Positions 55,951 through 64,000 of a DNA stretch of 64,000 nt are shown here, one piece after another (positions within the stretch are counted from its first letter, which is position 1; the number at the start of each line of letters is the position of its first letter). Position numbers and translations under genes: made by a program. The DNA comes from Priestia aryabhattai. Lineage in GTDB: Bacteria; Bacillota; Bacilli; Bacillales; Bacillaceae_H. The notes under the pieces are model-generated. The model saw only the letters and a program-made list of their open reading frames with translations. It made no database searches and was not told where the DNA came from. The stretch spans positions 620,001 through 684,000 of the forward strand of contig NZ_JAMBOQ010000001.1 in NCBI RefSeq assembly GCF_023715685.1, given 5' to 3'.

Positions 55951-57299
55951 TGTGGTGCTCCTCCTTTATTTAATACTGTTGATAATAACGATGTGTTATA
56001 GGTGCCTTTTTCATATAACTCTTCATTTAACAGCTGCTTAAATAGAGGAATATTCGTTTTGATTCCCTCTACGACAGCTTCTGTAAAATATGATTTAGCT
56101 AGTTCAATTGCATTTGCACGCGTACGACCAGTAATAATAACTTTTGCAATCATTGGATCATAAAAAGGTGTAACCGCATTCATATCACTGTAGCCGCTAT
56201 CTACGCGTGCATAAGTTCGCTCCGGTAAGTGATAAGCCGTAATTTTTCCAGGAGCCGGTAAAAAAGTAAACGGATCTTCTGCATAAATTCGAAATTCAAT
56301 GGCGTAGTTATTTGCTGCTATTTCTTCTTGCACACGAGGAAGCTTTTCACCGCGCGCAGCTAAAATTTGCCACTTAACTAAATCGACCCCTGCAATTTGC
56401 TCGGTGATCGGATGCTCAACTTGCAGCCGTGTATTCATTTCAAGAAAATAAAAATTTTCATCTTCATCCACAATAAATTCTACCGTACCTGCATTATAAT
56501 AACCGATCGCTTTAGCCGCTTGAACGGCTTGGTTTTGCATGGCTTGTCGCGTACTTTCTTTTAAAGAAAGCGCAGGGGCTTCTTCAATCACTTTTTGATT
56601 TCTTCTTTGTACGGAACAATCGCGTTCAAAAAGATGAACGACATTACCATGCTGATCTCCAAACACCTGTACTTCGATATGTCTTGCGTTTGTGATAAGC
56701 TTTTCAATAAACATTCCTTCATGACCAAAATATGCTTTTGCTCTTGCTTTTGTTGAGGCATAAACTTGTTTTACTGCTTCTTCGTTATCGCAGCGCACCA
56801 TCCCAATTCCGCCGCCTCCTCCGCTTGCTTTTAACATAACGGGATATCCAATTATGCCTGCTACTTTACAAGCCTCTTCAACTGACGTCACATCGCCTTC
56901 GCTGCCGGGGACAACAGGTACACCCGCTTCTTTCATCGCAGCACGAGCAGCAATTTTGTCGCCCATCATCGAAATGATTTCGGGAGAAGGACCGATAAAA
57001 CAAAAACCTTCATCAATCGCTCTTTTAGCAAATGCACTATTTTCCGATAAAAACCCATATCCAGGGTGAATAGCGTCTACTTTTTCTTCATGACTAATTC
57101 GCAGCAGTTCTTCCACATTCAAATATGACTTTTGCACAGGAGGCTCTCCAATTCGACGTGCTTTCGTAGCCGCTTGAACATAAGGAAGTTCTGCATCTGC
57201 ATCGGAATAGACAGCCACCGTTTCAATGCCCATTTGTTTGCATGTATGAATAATACGAAGAGCAATTTCTCCTCGATTTGCAATCAGTATTTTTTTCAC
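55947..57299 (-). CDS. Biotin carboxylase subunit of acyl-CoA carboxylase
   Basis: ATP-grasp enzyme carboxylating biotin with bicarbonate. The 450-aa protein has the KKILIANRGEIALRI start, the glycine loop KASGGGGGIGMV and the catalytic EMNTRLQVEHPITEQI. I set the start at GTG 57299, preceded by AAGGGGAG, because it gives the family N-terminus exactly; an open frame to 57338 adds 13 unconserved residues. It is first in the three-gene operon and is a paralogue of AccC, similar to YngH. Confidence 0.93.
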   Translation of the reverse strand: MKKILIANRGEIALRIIHTCKQMGIETVAVYSDADAELPYVQAATKARRIGEPPVQKSYLNVEELLRISHEEKVDAIHPGYGFLSENSAFAKRAIDEGFCFIGPSPEIISMMGDKIAARAAMKEAGVPVVPGSEGDVTSVEEACKVAGIIGYPVMLKASGGGGGIGMVRCDNEEAVKQVYASTKARAKAYFGHEGMFIEKLITNARHIEVQVFGDQHGNVVHLFERDCSVQRRNQKVIEEAPALSLKESTRQAMQNQAVQAAKAIGYYNAGTVEFIVDEDENFYFLEMNTRLQVEHPITEQIAGVDLVKWQILAARGEKLPRVQEEIAANNYAIEFRIYAEDPFTFLPAPGKITAYHLPERTYARVDSGYSDMNAVTPFYDPMIAKVIITGRTRANAIELAKSYFTEAVVEGIKTNIPLFKQLLNEELYEKGTYNTSLLSTVLNKGGAPQ

Positions 57300-57612
57300 C
57301 TTTCTCTCCCCTTTCCTCAAATTTCTACTTTCACCCATATAATTCTACAATAATTTTAAAACTCCTCTGCATTTTTTGAAAACGCTTTCCGATTGAATTC
57401 CCCTTCCCTTTTGCTTCCTTTCTAAAAATTGATACTTATAGTAATGTATTCTTCGTATTTAACTGAAAGAATTCATTTTTCTTTATGCGCATTGAATATT
57501 CGTTCACCAATCACGAAAACAGAATATTTTGTATTTTTGTTATATAATATTAGATGAACGAAACAAGCCAGTTCGTTCATCTAGCAAGGAGATAAAACAA
57601 GGGGGATATGGG
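57300..57612. other. 313-bp divergent region between the carboxylase operon and ylbP
   Basis: AT-rich region holding leaders of both units. A TATAAT at 57543–57548 (+) is a candidate -10 box for ylbP, with no good -35 match. The inverted repeat at 57551–57583 follows it directly. I see no gene. Confidence 0.7.
57551..57583 (+). repeat. Perfect 12-bp inverted repeat in the ylbP leader
   Basis: TAGATGAACGAA (57551–57562) and TTCGTTCATCTA (57572–57583) are exact complements around 9 nt. The repeat begins 3 bp after the TATAAT box and ends 30 bp before the ylbP start. No T tract follows. It may be an operator at the transcription start or a stable 5' mRNA hairpin. Confidence 0.8.
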
Positions 57613-58083
57613 ATGAATTACGAAGTGAAGCATTTAAAAATTAACTTTAAAACGCTAGAAGAGTTCAAGAAATTCAAAGAATATGGCATTCAAGAACTTT
57701 CAATGCTAGAAGAATTACATGCCAAGATTTCCGATAATGAAATAAATTCTCCGTTTTACGGCATTTATTTTGGAAATAGCTTAGTGGCTCGCATGAGTCT
57801 CTATAAGCGAAACAAACAGTACGATCAATATTTCGAGCCGCCTCAAACGTATATTGAAGTGTGGAAACTTGAAGTGCTCAGCGATTTTCAGCGCAAAGGA
57901 TTAGGTCAAACGCTCGTTGAATATGCGAAATCTTTTCAATTACCTATCAAAACAAGCCCACGAGTAAAATCGAGTGATTTTTGGTCAAAAATGGGGTTCG
58001 TACCTGTAACGTATGATATCGATCGTGATTTGGGAGAAAACCCTCTTATTTGGCTACCAAACGGTGTAAGCGAACAAAAATAA
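57613..58083 (+). CDS. ylbP: GNAT-family N-acetyltransferase YlbP
   Basis: A 156-aa GNAT acetyltransferase of unknown substrate. The acetyl-CoA loop region is seen in EVLSDFQRKGLGQTLVEYA (residues about 93–111). The start is ATG 57613, seven bases after AAGGGGG, giving MNYEVKHLKINFKTLEEF; an open frame from 57529 runs through the leader hairpin. It is one of the few + strand genes, facing gerR. Confidence 0.9.
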   Translation: MNYEVKHLKINFKTLEEFKKFKEYGIQELSMLEELHAKISDNEINSPFYGIYFGNSLVARMSLYKRNKQYDQYFEPPQTYIEVWKLEVLSDFQRKGLGQTLVEYAKSFQLPIKTSPRVKSSDFWSKMGFVPVTYDIDRDLGENPLIWLPNGVSEQK

Positions 58084-58105
58084 ACAGCTGATTTCCAGCT
58101 GTTTA
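58081..58105 (+). terminator. Terminator after ylbP
   Basis: A perfect 10-bp stem TAAACAGCTG with CAGCTGTTTA, a 5-nt loop and a TTTTAT tail. The ylbP stop codon forms the first bases of the stem. Confidence 0.9.
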
Positions 58106-58164
58106 TTTTATATCTATGTGGTATATATGATCAACATGAAGTAGGGAGCATTCAAACTATCGCT

Positions 58165-58767
58165 TTACTTTTGAACTTTTTCTAAATTTAAATTTTTATC
58201 CACTTGAAATTTCACTTTTCTACTTTTTTCATCCTCTTTTAATACAACCATTTTACGAGCCCTCTCCATAATTTCAATAAGAGCTTTATAGTCATCTTCC
58301 ACAATTAACAAGTTGTTTTGCAAAGCTTTTTTTTCTTTTTCCAAAATCGTTACTTTCTCTTGTAAACGTTCAATCTTTTGCTGCAGTTCTTCATTAGCTT
58401 CGAGAAGCTCCGACGAGTGTTTTTGCCCTTGATCTACATTTTCTAAATACTTAATTACCTCGTTAAGCGAAATATGTTTCTCTGCTTCCATATATGATAA
58501 GCGTGCAGGCTGCTCGTCATCTTTTGAAACAGTTCTTGCTTTTAATTCTTTTCTCTGTTTTTTCGCAAGATCAATACCAGTCTTGTATTGTTTGCGCACA
58601 AAAGAATTCCAGCGGAAGCCACAAGCTGCTGATGTTCGTGTAAGTTTCTTCCCCACTTCTTCAAATGCAGCTAGCTGAGTGCCACCTTCACGTATATGAC
58701 GCAGTACAATTTCTGCGAGTAATAAATCTTCATCTTGAGTCCATGCATCTTGACGAGAAGAAGTCAT
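58165..58767 (-). CDS. gerR: RsfA/GerR-family sporulation transcription regulator (YlbO)
   Basis: A 200-aa regulator with an N-terminal Myb/SANT-like DNA-binding domain (RQDAWTQDEDLLLAEIVLRH, FRWNSFVRKQYK; residues 1–60) and a coiled-coil at about 105–165. B. subtilis YlbO (GerR) is a sigma-E-dependent mother-cell regulator of coat and cortex genes. GGAGGG precedes the ATG. The call rests on the domain layout and on the rpmF-ylbO-ylbP position. Confidence 0.88.
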   Translation of the reverse strand: MTSSRQDAWTQDEDLLLAEIVLRHIREGGTQLAAFEEVGKKLTRTSAACGFRWNSFVRKQYKTGIDLAKKQRKELKARTVSKDDEQPARLSYMEAEKHISLNEVIKYLENVDQGQKHSSELLEANEELQQKIERLQEKVTILEKEKKALQNNLLIVEDDYKALIEIMERARKMVVLKEDEKSRKVKFQVDKNLNLEKVQK

Positions 58768-58945
58768 TTTTCTATCCCTCCTTATCCGTACTTATTAAAT
58801 GAATATGCACCTACTAGATAAGATAGACTATTGTTCCTCTTCTCAATCAAGAAAATCTTTCATATACTTTGAAGCAGAATGGGAAACCCGTGATTCTTTC
58901 ATCTTTCGCTTATTAACTATATTCCTATGGAAATGCAGTTCATAA

Positions 58946-59713
58946 CTATGTTTTTTTAACCATGACCTTTTGAACCGCTTCTTCATGCTCAGGCGACTCC
59001 CACAAAATCGAACAGCGATGAATTTCTTGTTCCATTCGATTCCAAACCTGGCTTTGCTCCCATTTCTCAATAGCGACTTCTTTGTAAGCTTGCAATACCT
59101 GGGTCGATTTATGAGTAATAGGCGCTAACCACTCCTCGCACCTCATAGTTAGCTCTTTAAACGACGTAACATAGGAAAGAAATCCAATTTGCTTTGCTCG
59201 TTCTACTCCATACAGCTGAGCACTGTAGATCATTTCCATCGCTTCTTGATAACGCAGCTTTTCAAGAAGAATAGTTCCTCCTCCCCAGCCTGTTGTAATT
59301 CCTAAATTCCCTTGAATAAAGCCCATTTCGCTATGTGTTGCACTTATACGGAAGTCACATGCAATCGCAAGCTCACATCCTCCTCCAACTGATGTTCCAT
59401 TCAGAAGGGCAACTGTTGGTTTTGGGAGTGTTAAGATATCATAAAGAATTTCCCCCATTTTCGTTAACATTTGAGACGCCTCTTTAGAAGTCTTTAGCTC
59501 ATGAAATACGCTTAAATCTCCTCCACTGCAAAATGCGTCTGAACCAGCACCTGTAATTACAAAAGCTTTTACTAACTGATTATGTTTCACATAATCTACA
59601 GCTTGCTGCAGTTCATTCATAACATCATAATCAATGGCATTACGCTTTTCAGGACGATTAATCACAAACGTAGCAATGCCTTGGCTTGTAGTGAACAGCT
59701 CGCTTTTTTTCAT
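58946..59713 (-). CDS. Enoyl-CoA hydratase/isomerase (crotonase) family protein
   Basis: A 255-aa crotonase-fold acyl-CoA enzyme. The oxyanion-hole segments AFCSGGDLSVF and GTSVGGGCELAIACD are intact. The first hydratase glutamate is present (Glu114, Glu144 in the rat enzyme), but the second position (Glu164) is Gln134 in GFIQGNLG. A classic hydratase is therefore unlikely; an isomerase, decarboxylase or hydrolase is possible. It sits between rpmF and gerR, where B. subtilis has no such gene. Confidence 0.88.
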   Translation of the reverse strand: MKKSELFTTSQGIATFVINRPEKRNAIDYDVMNELQQAVDYVKHNQLVKAFVITGAGSDAFCSGGDLSVFHELKTSKEASQMLTKMGEILYDILTLPKPTVALLNGTSVGGGCELAIACDFRISATHSEMGFIQGNLGITTGWGGGTILLEKLRYQEAMEMIYSAQLYGVERAKQIGFLSYVTSFKELTMRCEEWLAPITHKSTQVLQAYKEVAIEKWEQSQVWNRMEQEIHRCSILWESPEHEEAVQKVMVKKT

Positions 59714-59798
59714 CTTTTTTCCTCCTTATAGACAAGGTATGAATCCTTTTACAACAGTAATTGTTTATTTAAAAAGAGTTCTTGTTCTATAAGGAAAA

Positions 59799-59826
59799 TC
59801 CTTCTCTTCCAAAGGGCAGAGAAGGA
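59799..59826 (-). terminator. Second hairpin downstream of rpmF
   Basis: CCTTCTCT pairs with AGAGAAGG around a 12-nt loop, with ATTTTCC following on the minus strand. It lies in tandem with the stronger rpmF terminator. Confidence 0.5.
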
Positions 59827-59839
59827 AAAAAGGCAAAAA

Positions 59840-59870
59840 AATAAAAGACCCTTTAAGAGGGTCTTTTATT
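59840..59870 (-). terminator. Terminator after rpmF
   Basis: A perfect 13-bp stem AATAAAAGACCCT with AGGGTCTTTTATT, a 5-nt loop and a T6 tail on the minus strand, 11 nt beyond the rpmF stop. Confidence 0.93.
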
Positions 59871-59881
59871 TAAATAAGCAA

Positions 59882-60055
59882 TTATTTGCTTACTACGTCA
59901 TTTCCTTTGTAAGTACCACAAGCTTTACATACGCGGTGTGATAGTTTCATTTCACCACAATTTGGGCACTCTACCATACCAGGAACTTGTAATTTAAAGT
60001 GCGTACGACGCGTTCTTTTCTTCATTTTAGATGTTCTTCTAAAAGGTACAGCCAT
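59882..60055 (-). CDS. rpmF: 50S ribosomal protein L32
   Basis: A 57-aa zinc-ribbon ribosomal protein ([20 protein letters not shown]). The zinc ligands CPNC and CKAC are intact, so this is the zinc-binding form. ATG 60055 follows GGAGGTGGG; an in-frame GTG at 60064 is part of that site. It follows ylbN in one transcription unit. Confidence 0.97.
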   Translation of the reverse strand: MAVPFRRTSKMKKRTRRTHFKLQVPGMVECPNCGEMKLSHRVCKACGTYKGNDVVSK

Positions 60056-60120
60056 TATTCCCACCTCCTTAAAAGAATTTTAAAATCATATGAAGGCCCG
60101 AAAGCCGGATCTTCGCATTT

Positions 60121-60639
60121 TTATTTCTTTTTGTCTTTAAAGAAATTTTCGAGTACGGCTAAGCGGGGGTCTACTTTTTCCTGCTGTTCTTCTTCGGTAA
60201 CAACTTCCCAGTCTTTTCCTGACTGTGGAGCTGCTCCTGCCGCTTGCTGATTTTCACTAAATACCTGCAGAGGAATTTCAACAATAATTAACTCTTGAAT
60301 CAAAGGTTGTAAATCAACCGTTTCTCCCTCTACAACGCGTACTTCAGCATCTTCTTCATAATCAGCATTCACATTCAATAAAAACGTTTCAGTTGCGTTA
60401 ATTTCAAACGGATACGGAACGTCAACTAATGTACGAGCACAAGGCAACGTCATTTCTCCTGAAATCTTAAGGTGAAACGTTACTTTCGAAGAGCTAATGT
60501 CGGCTCTTCCTTTCACGTTTACATCTGACATTCTACGAATTTGAGGATCAGCATTCATAAACTCCTTGCCGTCAATCACTTCGTCAAATGTTAGACCTTT
60601 ATTTTGCAACTGATACAATTGATGTATTGTCCATTTCAT
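60121..60639 (-). CDS. ylbN: YceD/DUF177-family protein YlbN
   Basis: A 172-aa DUF177 protein. In bacteria and plants this family sits beside rpmF and is linked to 23S rRNA accumulation. The conserved core CARTLVDVPYPFEI and the acidic EDAEVRVVEGETVDLQPLI segment are visible. The ATG at 60639 follows GAGGTG. The ylbN-rpmF pair is conserved, and coordination with ribosome synthesis is an inference. Confidence 0.9.
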   Translation of the reverse strand: MKWTIHQLYQLQNKGLTFDEVIDGKEFMNADPQIRRMSDVNVKGRADISSSKVTFHLKISGEMTLPCARTLVDVPYPFEINATETFLLNVNADYEEDAEVRVVEGETVDLQPLIQELIIVEIPLQVFSENQQAAGAAPQSGKDWEVVTEEEQQEKVDPRLAVLENFFKDKKK

Positions 60640-60818
60640 TGTTAATCACCTCAAGGCAACAAAGGTTATTATAGCTTTCACAAGATTATTTGTCAATATT
60701 TTTTCTTTACACTATAATGTACTTAAATATGCTTTTTTGTAAAAATTTCTTACTTTCATAAAAAAATGTTTTTAAAACAAAGAGCTAGACTAAAAATAAT
60801 AAATTAAAAGGAGACATT

Positions 60819-62018
60819 ATGCAAGCAGTTGGAATAATTGTCGAATATAATCCTTTTCATAACGGACACGCTTATCATTTGCAGCAAGCGAAACAACAAA
60901 CCGGAGCAGATTGTGTGATTGCTGTGATGAGCGGGCACTTTTTGCAGCGCGGAGAACCTGCTCTTGTATCGAAATGGTCCCGCACAAGAATGGCTTTAGC
61001 CGTTGGTGCAGACTTAGTCGTTGAATTACCCTATGCTTTTTCTACTCAAAAAGCTGAAACATTCGCAAGCGGCGCTATTTCTATTTTAGAATCCCTTCAC
61101 GCTGACTTTGTATGCTTTGGCAGCGAAAATGGCAATATTGACTCATTTGCCCGCACCGTTGATTTGCTCGAAGCTCATGAATCAGAACTATCCATTTTAA
61201 TTCAACAAGAGATGAAAAAAGGAAACAGTTATCCAAAAGCAACTTCCAATGCTTTTTTACAGCTTTTCACGGAGGCTCCTATTGATCTATCTCAGCCAAA
61301 TAATGTGCTTGGAATGAGCTATGTAGCTGCCATTAAAAAACAGCATGCATCTATTAAACCATATACGATCACTCGAATTCAATCACATTATCACGATGAT
61401 TCCCTGTCTTCCTCTTTTATTTCAAGTGCTACAAGCATACGTAAAGCTATTTTTGACAGCAGCGGCCATGGGGACCTGAGCAAGCATATGCCAGTTAGTA
61501 CGGCAAATGAATTAGCAGCTTACAAACAAGCACACGGACAGTTTCATCATTGGGAGCATTATTTCCCATTTTTGAAATATAAATTATTAACTACTCCTCT
61601 TTATGACTTACAGCGTATTTATGAAATAGAAGAAGGTATTGAACATCGGCTGCTATCTTATATTTCTTCATCTACTTCATTTGAAGATTTTTTAACAAAT
61701 GTTAAAACGAAGCGATATACGAGAACCCGTTTACAGCGCATGTGCGTTCACCTTTTAACCAATACAACAAAAAGTGAGATGCAACAAGCTGATCCTTATA
61801 TTCGCTTATTGGGAATGTCAAAGACGGGACAAGCCTATTTAAAAACAGTTAAGAAAAAGCTGTCCCTTCCTATTGTATCCACTGTATCACAATGTAAACT
61901 AAAAGAAATTGATACCGATATTAAAGCGACACATGTTTATAGTATGCCGTTTCAGGAGCCTCTGCGCTCTCAGTTTATGAAACAAGAATATACGCAGCCC
62001 CCTATCATTTGGCCATAA
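60819..62018 (+). CDS. tmcAL: tRNA(Met) cytidine acetate ligase TmcAL
   Basis: Forms N4-acetylcytidine at the wobble base of elongator tRNA-Met using acetate and ATP. The 399-aa protein has the nucleotidyltransferase motif EYNPFHNGHAYHL (HNGH as the HxGH site) and the ISSATSIRKAI segment. AAAGGAG precedes the ATG. It matches B. subtilis ylbM in length and position and is divergent from ylbN. Confidence 0.95.
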   Translation: MQAVGIIVEYNPFHNGHAYHLQQAKQQTGADCVIAVMSGHFLQRGEPALVSKWSRTRMALAVGADLVVELPYAFSTQKAETFASGAISILESLHADFVCFGSENGNIDSFARTVDLLEAHESELSILIQQEMKKGNSYPKATSNAFLQLFTEAPIDLSQPNNVLGMSYVAAIKKQHASIKPYTITRIQSHYHDDSLSSSFISSATSIRKAIFDSSGHGDLSKHMPVSTANELAAYKQAHGQFHHWEHYFPFLKYKLLTTPLYDLQRIYEIEEGIEHRLLSYISSSTSFEDFLTNVKTKRYTRTRLQRMCVHLLTNTTKSEMQQADPYIRLLGMSKTGQAYLKTVKKKLSLPIVSTVSQCKLKEIDTDIKATHVYSMPFQEPLRSQFMKQEYTQPPIIWP

Positions 62019-62048
62019 AAAAATCGTCTCTTGCAGACGATTTTTTTA
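62017..62048. terminator. Bidirectional terminator shared by tmcAL and ylbL
   Basis: A perfect 13-bp stem AAAAAAATCGTCT with AGACGATTTTTTT and a 5-nt loop. The stop codons of both convergent genes lie at its two ends, and T runs are present in both directions. Confidence 0.95.
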
Positions 62049-63062
62049 TGGTTTCAGCTTTTCTAAATATATTACGGCATCCGAAAATGAATCTACGGGT
62101 ACAATTTTCATATCACTGTTTATTTTTTTAGCTGTCTTCACTGCTTCTCGGTAGTTAGAGCCCGCGGCCCCTTTTTCATTTGGTGCAAAGAAAATCTCTG
62201 CTCCTTCTTTATCTGCGGCTACAATTTTTTGCGAAATACCTCCGATTGGTCCTACCTCTCCTTTATCATTTATAGTCCCTGTACCTGCAACGCGGTGGCC
62301 TTTTGTCATGTCCTCTTTAACAAGCTGATTATAGATTTCAAGCGAGAACATCAGTCCTGCTGAAGGCCCTCCTATTTTTTCAGTATCAATATGTATATCG
62401 GGCTTAACTTTTAATTCTTGATTCGTTTCTAAGGCAATTCCTAGACCTACTCGTTTAGGCTCATCAGGAAATGCTTTAACTTTTAGAGTATGTTTGCTTT
62501 CTTTGCCATCTCTTTTTACATAAATTGATACTGAATCTCCTGCTTTTTTAGTCGATACGTAGTTGATTAAGTCCTCAGCAGTTTGAATTTTTTTCTCGTC
62601 TACTTTCGTCACTACATCTCCAACATGAAGTTTTCCATGTGCAGGCATACTTTCTACAACATATGTAACATAAACGCCTTTATTGTGATAGGAAACGCTC
62701 TTTCCAGCTGCTTCATACGCTACTGAAATAGCGGCATTTTTTGACGTATCCATCATATGTAATTGCCTTGTCGAGTAATCTTCATCGCTTTCACCTTGCT
62801 GCAAAATTTGCTTTGTAGGGAAAATTTCATGAAAGTCCTGTATTTTCGCAAGACCATATGAAAGAGGAGTTGCTCTACCCATTCTTACAGTTGTAAGCAT
62901 AAACGTCCCTTTTTCATGGTATCCATCTTCTACTTTAATAATAGGCGCAAGTTCTTCTGCCATTCCAGGCTTTGTAATGTAGTATGGCAATGGATAAAAA
63001 CAAAGCATTGCCACCACTGCAATAACAGCCAAATATACCAAAATTCTAATTCTAGATTTCAC
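62046..63062 (-). CDS. ylbL: PDZ-domain Lon-like serine protease (YlbL/SepM family)
   Basis: A 338-aa membrane-anchored protease: N-terminal membrane helix (residues 8–28), PDZ domain (about 110–185) and a Lon-like protease domain. The Ser/Lys dyad is visible in KIGGPSAGLMF and GPIGGISQKIVAA. B. subtilis YlbL contributes to degradation of the SOS division inhibitor YneA. The start is GTG 63062 with AAGGAG upstream; an open frame to 63137 lies within ylbK and lacks a site. It overlaps the ylbK end by 11 nt. Confidence 0.93.
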   Translation of the reverse strand: MKSRIRILVYLAVIAVVAMLCFYPLPYYITKPGMAEELAPIIKVEDGYHEKGTFMLTTVRMGRATPLSYGLAKIQDFHEIFPTKQILQQGESDEDYSTRQLHMMDTSKNAAISVAYEAAGKSVSYHNKGVYVTYVVESMPAHGKLHVGDVVTKVDEKKIQTAEDLINYVSTKKAGDSVSIYVKRDGKESKHTLKVKAFPDEPKRVGLGIALETNQELKVKPDIHIDTEKIGGPSAGLMFSLEIYNQLVKEDMTKGHRVAGTGTINDKGEVGPIGGISQKIVAADKEGAEIFFAPNEKGAAGSNYREAVKTAKKINSDMKIVPVDSFSDAVIYLEKLKP

Positions 63063-63849
63063 TTTTTTTGTTCTCCTTCCAGTGATCAATTGCTTGTAGA
63101 ATAGAAGGCAACTGCTCATGTGCTGCTTGTTCACCAATTGAAATCATTTCTTGAATGTTTGTAAACGCTCTGGAACTAAAAGTATCGAGATTAGGACGAA
63201 TCATAATGTCTGAAACAATGGACCGATGAGCTACTAACTCATCTTGCAAAATATCTAAACTTTGCATAATGACATCAAAAATGGAGCTGATTTCTGCATT
63301 CACTTTCGCTTTTGATACATCGACTCCAATGACAATATCAGATCCCATTTCTTTTACAACCGATACAGGAATACGGTCCACTACCCCGCCGTCTACAAGC
63401 AATCGCCCATCAATTACTTCGGGAGCAAAGATTCCTGGAATTGAAATACTTGCTCTCACCGCTTCAGCGATAGGGCCTTTTTTAAACACCACTTTCTCTC
63501 CTGTTTTCAAATCTGTTGCTACAATGGCAAACGGTATAGATAACTGTTCAATGTTTCTATTTTGCGTAAAAGTGCGAACTAACGATTTTACTCTTTTGCC
63601 CGTAATAAATCCCATTTTAGGCACGGTAAAATCCAAATAATACTTTCGTTTGAACGTTAGCGCCATTTTATAAAGAGTTGCTAGTTCAATACCTGACGCA
63701 TATAGTGCACCAACTAAAGCTCCCATGCTGCTGCCAGCTAGAAAATCAATAGGAATATTATTTTCTGTTAGCGTTTTAATTACTCCTAAATGTGCAAAAC
63801 CTCTAGCTCCACCTGAGCCTAACGCAACTCCTATTTTTGGGCTTTCCAC
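63052..63849 (-). CDS. ylbK: Patatin-like phospholipase YlbK
   Basis: A 265-aa patatin-family serine hydrolase, probably acting on phospholipid or other acyl esters. The oxyanion motif GSGGARGFAHLG, the nucleophile elbow GSSMGALVGA and the DGG motif (LLVDGGVVDRIP) form the Ser-Asp dyad. The start is GTG 63849 behind GAGGGGGCAGG. The ylbK-ylbL pair is conserved in bacilli; the substrate is unknown. Confidence 0.92.
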   Translation of the reverse strand: MESPKIGVALGSGGARGFAHLGVIKTLTENNIPIDFLAGSSMGALVGALYASGIELATLYKMALTFKRKYYLDFTVPKMGFITGKRVKSLVRTFTQNRNIEQLSIPFAIVATDLKTGEKVVFKKGPIAEAVRASISIPGIFAPEVIDGRLLVDGGVVDRIPVSVVKEMGSDIVIGVDVSKAKVNAEISSIFDVIMQSLDILQDELVAHRSIVSDIMIRPNLDTFSSRAFTNIQEMISIGEQAAHEQLPSILQAIDHWKENKKSEI

Positions 63850-64000
63850 TTTACCTGCCCCCTCGTTTTACCTTATAGACTTCTAAAAATGTAAAAACAT
63901 TTGATGAGCTTCTCTATCATTGTTGCCCTGTCTTCGGTAGGACTATTCTTCATTTTCTATTTGTTCATTTAGTATGAAGCTAAAGATATGTTTTGCTCAA

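Noticed and set aside
58843..59070. 75-codon minus-strand open frame overlapping the crotonase 3' end
   Set aside because: Out of frame with the crotonase, mostly inside it, no ribosome site; it does not look like a frameshifted continuation of that protein.
57613..63849. Possible genomic island around the ylb genes
   Set aside because: No integrase, tRNA, direct-repeat borders or phage genes; most genes are in the conserved B. subtilis order, so only the carboxylase operon and crotonase are treated as insertions.
63904..63972. 22-codon hydrophobic + strand open frame near the right edge
   Set aside because: It could encode a tiny membrane peptide, but no ribosome site precedes it and its length is within chance expectation.

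Overview
The window looks like a vegetative chromosome segment of an endospore-forming member of the Bacillaceae. The gene order follows the Bacillus subtilis ylb–dcw–spoIIG–ylm–divIVA–ileS–pyr–ylo region, read mostly on the minus strand. Several departures from the B. subtilis order suggest a Priestia (B. megaterium)-like species. That assignment is an inference from content and synteny, because no search was run. I found no tRNA or rRNA gene, insertion sequence, prophage, CRISPR array or defence system.

Layout from left to right: (1) 1–5770 holds priA (3' end cut by the window), coaBC, rpoZ, gmk, remA and yloC. (2) 5924–10456 holds a Ca2+ P-type ATPase and, divergently, rqcH. (3) 10496–22350 is the complete pyrimidine operon pyrR-P-B-C-AA-AB-K-D-F-E, with a promoter and three PyrR-type attenuators. 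(4) 22352–27380 holds rluD, lspA, a ylyA-like gene and ileS with its T-box leader. (5) 27397–31395 holds divIVA, ylmH, ylmG, sepF, ylmE, ylmD and ylmC. (6) 31744–37116 holds sigG, sigE, spoIIGA, ftsZ and ftsA. (7) 37542–50702 is the division/cell-wall cluster divIB, murB, spoVE, murD, mraY, murE, spoVD, pbpB, ftsL and rsmH. (8) 51037–54019 holds bshC, a DUF3397 membrane protein gene and panE. (9) 54177–57299 is a biotin-dependent acyl-CoA carboxylase operon. (10) 57613–63849 holds ylbP, gerR, a crotonase, rpmF, ylbN, tmcAL, ylbL and ylbK.

The genes cover UMP synthesis with RNA-level feedback, peptidoglycan precursor synthesis and septation, the engulfment-stage sporulation sigma factors, and translation quality control (rqcH, ylmH, tmcAL, rluD). 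Regulation can be read directly in several places: the spoIIG promoter with its 22-bp spacer and 0A-like boxes, a sigma-H-like promoter before ftsA, a TTG-started sigG with a leader inverted repeat, the AUC-type T-box of ileS and the PyrR binding loops.

The most notable features are absences and insertions in an otherwise conserved order. mraZ is missing before rsmH, murG is missing between spoVE and murB, and ylxW/ylxX/sbp are missing between divIB and ftsA. An acyl-CoA carboxylase operon and a crotonase that lacks one catalytic glutamate sit inside the ylb cluster. Two unexplained perfect 12-bp inverted repeats lie upstream of rsmH and ylbP. I did not find a convincing new multi-gene system.
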